Source of the DNA: Jejuia rubra
Lineage (GTDB): Bacteria > Bacteroidota > Bacteroidia > Flavobacteriales > Flavobacteriaceae
Direction of reading: 5' to 3'
Assembly: GCF_042684665.1 (NCBI RefSeq)
Contig: NZ_JBHULY010000005.1
Coordinates: forward strand, 1-64,000
Length of the DNA stretch: 64,000 bases
The stretch's first letter is position 1. Each line of letters opens with the position of its first letter. The notes beneath the pieces are model-generated. The model worked only from the letters and a program-made list of their open reading frames with translations. It did no database searches and was not told the origin of the DNA. The translations under genes were made by a program, and so were the position numbers. Of this stretch, positions 60,256 to 64,000 are shown in pieces.

Positions 60256-61734
60256 ATGATAAAACGTTTTTTACGATTAGAATGGAAGTCGTTTTTTAGA
60301 TCGGCAAGTTTTGGGAAAACCCTGGGGTTAAAAATCCTTATGGGTTTTGTGGCATTGTATTTTATTGTCAGTTTTCTGAGTGCTGGTATTGCATTGTATC
60401 CTATTTTGAATAAAAAATTTCCAAACCAAAACCCGTTAAATATATTAAACAACTTCTTGTTTTTTTGGATTTTAGGTGATTTGGTATTTCGCTTTTTCTT
60501 TCAGAAACTACCCGTAATGAGCGTCAAACCTTTATTGACGTTACCCATCAAAAGAAGTTACATAGTAAACTACGTCCTTGGAAAATCGGCACTGTCCTTT
60601 TTCAACTTCCTGCCTCTTTTTGCTATTGTCCCATTTGGAATTAGATTGTTGATAGAGGGCTATCCGGCAGGTCATACATTAGTTTGGATATTGGCATTGG
60701 TGCTCACGGCGTTAATCATCAATTTCCTGAATTTTATTATCGAAAATTTTTCGGCCGAGACTGAATTGTCGTTTTTGCCAATTATCTTACTGGCTGGGGG
60801 CTTGTATGCATTGAACCATTTCAATGTTATATCCCTTTCAGCTATTTTCGGAAAGGCATACAATGCCGTTTACACCTCCCCATTACTTATCTTGGTGCCT
60901 ATCCTTATTTTGAGTTTACTGTATTGGGTCAATTTTATACTACTGCAAAAGAAACTGTTTTTAGACAGTGGTTTGAAAACTGCGGTAAAGGAAGTCAGCA
61001 CCTCCAGCATGGAATGGACCAAAAGTTTTGGGGATATTGCACCGTTTATGCAATTGGACTTAAAATTGATTTTGCGCAATAAGCGCACAAAATCCTCTCT
61101 TTGGATGTTGGCGATGGGCCTATTGTATGGCTTGTTCATTTATGTTAACCCAAAATTTCAAGACAAAGAGGTGTTTTTCATTTTTGTTGGGATATTTTCA
61201 ACAGGTATTTTCCTGATGAACTTCGGGCAGTTTGTACCGGCATGGGACAGCGCTTACTACAAATTGCTGATGAGCCAAAACATCAAGTATGAGCAATATC
61301 TGAAATCTAAATTCACCTTAATGGCAATTAGTGTGGTGATACTTTTTGTTTTGGGAATCCCTTATGTGTATTTCGGGTGGAAAATATTGATTGCCCATTT
61401 TGTGGCCGCCATTTATAATATTGGAGTAAATACCCACGTCATCCTTTTGGGTGGTTCGTACAATCGTAAACGAATAAATTTGGACCAAAAAGCGACCTTT
61501 AATTATCAAGGAACAGGCGCGATGCAGTGGCTCATCGGGATTCCATTGTTATTGTTTCCCATGGCCTTGTTTTGGTTGCTTAGTTGGTTGCTAAATTTTG
61601 AACTGGCATGCTTGATACTAGTTATAATGGGCATTATGGGCATCATTTTGCATCACAGGATTATGAGTTTTATCACCAAAAAATATTTAGGATCAAAATA
61701 TAAAATGATCGATGCGTTCGATCAGGAAAATTAA
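60256..61734 (+). CDS. DUF5687 family ABC exporter permease
   Basis: A 492-residue polytopic protein with about 12 hydrophobic segments. It starts FLRLEWKSFFRSASFGKTLGLKIL, the opening typical of DUF5687, and is followed 5 bp later by its ATPase. The pair forms an ABC-2-like exporter; the substrate is unknown. A link to bacteriocin-type or envelope stress export would be a guess. Confidence 0.85.
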   Translation: MIKRFLRLEWKSFFRSASFGKTLGLKILMGFVALYFIVSFLSAGIALYPILNKKFPNQNPLNILNNFLFFWILGDLVFRFFFQKLPVMSVKPLLTLPIKRSYIVNYVLGKSALSFFNFLPLFAIVPFGIRLLIEGYPAGHTLVWILALVLTALIINFLNFIIENFSAETELSFLPIILLAGGLYALNHFNVISLSAIFGKAYNAVYTSPLLILVPILILSLLYWVNFILLQKKLFLDSGLKTAVKEVSTSSMEWTKSFGDIAPFMQLDLKLILRNKRTKSSLWMLAMGLLYGLFIYVNPKFQDKEVFFIFVGIFSTGIFLMNFGQFVPAWDSAYYKLLMSQNIKYEQYLKSKFTLMAISVVILFVLGIPYVYFGWKILIAHFVAAIYNIGVNTHVILLGGSYNRKRINLDQKATFNYQGTGAMQWLIGIPLLLFPMALFWLLSWLLNFELACLILVIMGIMGIILHHRIMSFITKKYLGSKYKMIDAFDQEN

Positions 61735-61739
61735 AAGCT

Positions 61740-62435
61740 ATGATTACTACAACAAATTTATCAAAATCATACAATGGCAATCAAGTATTGCATATCGAGG
61801 GCTTGGACATTCCGAAGGGGCAAAGTTTCGGTTTGGTTGGGAATAACGGGGCAGGGAAAACCACCTATTTCAGCCTACTATTGGATTTAATTCAACCTAC
61901 TACGGGGCATATCGTATCGCATGACATCCAAGTGAATAAAAGTGAGGATTGGAAACCCTTTACTTCGGCTTTTATTGATGAAAGTTTTTTGATAGGCTAT
62001 TTAACGCCAGAGGAATATTTCTATTTTGTAGGTGAGCTTCGCGGACAAAATAAGGCGACCGTGGATGCATTTGTGTCTCAGTTTGAGGATTTTTTCCATG
62101 GTGAAATTTTGGGGAAAAAGAAATACCTGCGCGATTTGAGCAAGGGTAACCAAAAGAAGGCGGGCATTGTGGCGGCACTTATTGGAAACCCCGAAGTGGT
62201 GATTTTGGACGAACCCTTTGCCAATCTGGATCCCACTACCCAAATCCGACTGAAAGAAATTGTAAAGCATCTTGCAGAAAAACAAGGAGTTACCGTGCTG
62301 ATTTCAAGTCATGATTTATTACATGTGACCGATGTATGCGAGCGTATCGTGGTTTTAGAAAAGGGTGAAATTGTTAAGGATTTGATTACTAATGAAGCTA
62401 CTTTGAAGGAATTGGAGGCTCATTTTGCGAATTAG
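61740..62435 (+). CDS. ABC transporter ATP-binding protein
   Basis: A 231-residue ATPase. Walker A GNNGAGKTT (34-42), signature RDLSKGNQKKAGIVAAL (about 129-145; LSKGN replaces LSGGQ), Walker B VVILDEPFANLDP (about 152-164) and the switch His in ISSHDLLHV. It powers the DUF5687 permease just upstream. The SKGNQKK form of the signature is usual in exporters of this subgroup. Confidence 0.93.
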   Translation: MITTTNLSKSYNGNQVLHIEGLDIPKGQSFGLVGNNGAGKTTYFSLLLDLIQPTTGHIVSHDIQVNKSEDWKPFTSAFIDESFLIGYLTPEEYFYFVGELRGQNKATVDAFVSQFEDFFHGEILGKKKYLRDLSKGNQKKAGIVAALIGNPEVVILDEPFANLDPTTQIRLKEIVKHLAEKQGVTVLISSHDLLHVTDVCERIVVLEKGEIVKDLITNEATLKELEAHFAN

Positions 62436-62501
62436 GTTTTCGACAATACATTCTTGGCCCTAATTACTGGGCCAAAATCTACCTTTATTCAAGATGAAGT
62501 T

Positions 62502-62732
62502 TTAATCAACTTTCAGATTCCTTAAATTGTACTTTATCCTATGGTTCTCAGAAACCCATATAGTTCCTACTGGTTCTGCTGGGGCTAAACCACAGTCTTC
62601 AGCACGCTTAATACTTTCAGGGTCATTTATGTCAACTATAATGACGTCAGGACAATTATTGTCATCTGACGAACAATTCCAAATTAAAGTAGAAGTAATA
62701 ATCAACAATAAGAACTTAGTAAGTTTAGGCAT
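62502..62732 (-). CDS. Small lipoprotein of unknown function
   Basis: A 76-residue protein from the ATG at 62732 (the open frame runs further upstream into a promoter-like element). The signal peptide ends in a lipobox (LIWNC, Cys near 20) followed by SSDD, an Asp-rich export context typical of Bacteroidota surface lipoproteins. The mature part, with two more Cys residues (near 26 and 47), is not recognised. It is shorter than most lipoproteins and may be a lineage-specific gene. Confidence 0.5.
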   Translation of the reverse strand: MPKLTKFLLLIITSTLIWNCSSDDNNCPDVIIVDINDPESIKRAEDCGLAPAEPVGTIWVSENHRIKYNLRNLKVD

Positions 62733-62748
62733 AAAAATATTTTTGAAG

Positions 62749-62756
62749 CAAATATA
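62749..62756 (-). promoter_or_regulatory. -7 promoter element for the small lipoprotein
   Basis: On the minus strand the octamer reads TATATTTG (TAnnTTTG), 16 bp before the ATG at 62732. Confidence 0.45.
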
Positions 62757-62937
62757 TATGAAAAGCAATGAAGGAAATCCAAAATTCGCATGATAAAAAT
62801 TTCATTCCATGTACTTTCTGAGAAAGTAAACTAATCTCCTTAAAATAATTAGCATAATCAAAAAAGATGCTTATTTTTACCCACTTACATAATATATATA
62901 AGACTTTGTAGTTATCTATAAACCAAAGAAAAGGGTG

Positions 62938-64000
62938 TTGAAACCATATACGAAACCTATACTATTTATACTTTTTGCCACACTTACCATTACGGGTTGT
63001 TCCCGCAAAAAAAGTACGTTTTTAAGTAGAAACTACCATGCCGTTACTGCGGAATACAACGCGCTGTACAACGGCTACAATGCTTTGGAGCTGGGTACCA
63101 CAAGTCTTAACGATGGCTATCAGGACAATTATTGGGAGGTGTTGCCGATTGAACGGATGCAGATTTCGGAGGAAATTATACTTCCGGGGCAGTCTAAAAA
63201 CGAAAACTTCACCAGATCTGAGGAAAAGGCGGCCAAAGCCATCCAAAAACACAGCATAAATGTTGAGGGCAAAGAGTATAATCCACAGATGGACGAAGCG
63301 TATTTGCTTTTGGGGAAAGCACGGTATTTTGACCAACGCTTTGTGCCTGCGTTACAGGCCTTTAACTATATTTTGTATAAATACCCGGCGAGCGATAAAA
63401 TAAATCAGGCCAAGGTGTGGCGGGAAAAGACCAACATTCGTTTGGATAATAGTGAGTTGGCCATTAAAAACCTTAAACGCCTGTTGCGTCAGGAAGATTT
63501 GGATGGTCAGGATTTGGCCGATGCTACCTCTATGCTGGCCCAGGCCTATTTGAATATTAAGGTGGTTGACACGGCCATCACCATGTTGGAAATAGCTTCC
63601 AACGCTACAAAAAGTAATGATGAGCGTGGGCGTTACCGATTTATTCAAGGGCAATTGTATAATCAATTGGGTTACAAAGACAGCGCCAATATCGCTTTTG
63701 ATAAGGTGATTGAGCTAAACAGGAAAACCCCAAGAATCTATATGATTACCGCTCATTTAGAGAAAATCAAAAACTTCGATTACGAGAATGGGGATAAATT
63801 GGCATTAATAGAGTTGCTGGACGAATTGGAGGAAAACCGAGAAAACAGGCCGTTTTTGGATAAGATTTATCACCGTATTGGTTCACATCATTTAACGAAC
63901 GGTTCAGATTCTCTGGCGGTCAGTTATTTCAATAAATCCTTGCGCACCAATACACCTGATAAGATTTTGAAATCCAAGAACTACGAGATTTTAGGGGATA
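62938..64000 (+). CDS. sprE: Gliding motility / type IX secretion lipoprotein SprE (PorW), 5' part
   Basis: An open frame with no stop runs off the window (354 codons seen). It starts at TTG 62938 or GTG 62935, giving a lipoprotein signal peptide with ITGC (Cys near 22) then SRKKSTFLSRNYHAVTAEYN. NALYNGYNALELG, YNPQMDEAYLLLGKARYFDQRF and SMLAQAYLNIKVVDTAI are tetratricopeptide-type helices. This matches SprE/PorW, an outer-membrane-linked TPR lipoprotein needed for type IX secretion and gliding in Flavobacterium. Homologues are about 850-900 residues, so more than half lies beyond the window. Assignment rests on remembered sequence similarity. Confidence 0.85.
   Translation, partial: MKPYTKPILFILFATLTITGCSRKKSTFLSRNYHAVTAEYNALYNGYNALELGTTSLNDGYQDNYWEVLPIERMQISEEIILPGQSKNENFTRSEEKAAKAIQKHSINVEGKEYNPQMDEAYLLLGKARYFDQRFVPALQAFNYILYKYPASDKINQAKVWREKTNIRLDNSELAIKNLKRLLRQEDLDGQDLADATSMLAQAYLNIKVVDTAITMLEIASNATKSNDERGRYRFIQGQLYNQLGYKDSANIAFDKVIELNRKTPRIYMITAHLEKIKNFDYENGDKLALIELLDELEENRENRPFLDKIYHRIGSHHLTNGSDSLAVSYFNKSLRTNTPDKILKSKNYEILGD

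Overview
The window looks like chromosomal DNA of a marine-type member of the Flavobacteriaceae (phylum Bacteroidota). The grounds are: weak ribosome binding sites; several TAnnTTTG-type -7 promoter elements; the purD / DUF6341 / DUF6427 / upp neighbourhood; a GH3-family protein next to a DUF6909 protein; and, running off the right end, the gliding and type IX secretion lipoprotein SprE/PorW. Family names are assigned by reading the translated sequence; no database search was run.

Layout. 1-2.3 kb is a small accessory patch on the minus strand with two defence-type genes, an AbiC-like abortive-infection protein and an Mrr-type restriction endonuclease. Each is enclosed by its own inverted repeat. 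2.3-11.9 kb is ordinary housekeeping DNA: YbjQ family, a head-GIN (DUF2807) protein, a LysE-type exporter, tRNA-Cys, folB, glnS, a two-gene envelope-modification pair (acyltransferase 3 and phosphoethanolamine transferase-like), DUF1761 and a GNAT-like protein. 12.0-14.8 kb holds a NarL-type two-component system, then a perfect 9-bp dyad, then a small secreted protein with three copies of a GPAYKNYKPW-like repeat. 14.9-29.5 kb carries an SPFH protein, a beta-barrel protein, a Tat-exported enolase-superfamily enzyme, an M1 peptidase, a subtilase, a metallo-beta-lactamase-fold hydrolase, a CPA1 antiporter with an RCK domain, TatA, an M23 peptidase, a GH3 protein and a DUF6909 protein.

29.5-51.8 kb is one long plus-strand surface polysaccharide locus. 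It contains a chain-length regulator, rfbBACD for dTDP-L-rhamnose, a nonulosonic-acid module (a NeuB-like/SpsF-like fusion, a second NeuB and a KdsC-type phosphatase), a polysaccharide deacetylase, a Wzx flippase, several glycosyltransferases, two O-antigen ligase/polymerase-like proteins and a third polytopic protein. A possible NulO/Kdo-type transferase, a UDP-glucuronate decarboxylase-like enzyme and two different priming transferases (WecA/TagO type and WcaJ type) complete it. The likely product is a lipid-linked glycan containing rhamnose and a sialic-acid-like sugar, with xylose possible, flipped by Wzx and then polymerised and ligated. No sialic-acid epimerase or amino-sugar genes are present, and a KdsC-like phosphatase is; that favours a Kdn-like acid made through a phosphorylated intermediate (inference).

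51.8-64 kb returns to core genes: a PaaK-like adenylate-forming enzyme, purD, DUF6341, DUF6427, upp, DUF4254, a family 9 glycosyltransferase, a PaaE-like ferredoxin reductase, PadR, DUF2059, an ABC exporter pair, a tiny lipoprotein and the 5' part of sprE.

Most noteworthy are the fused NulO synthase/cytidylyltransferase with complementary defects in the two NeuB active-site motifs, the two repeat-bounded defence genes, the dyad plus repeat protein behind the two-component system, and an rfbD gene that appears cut short at an AAT microsatellite.
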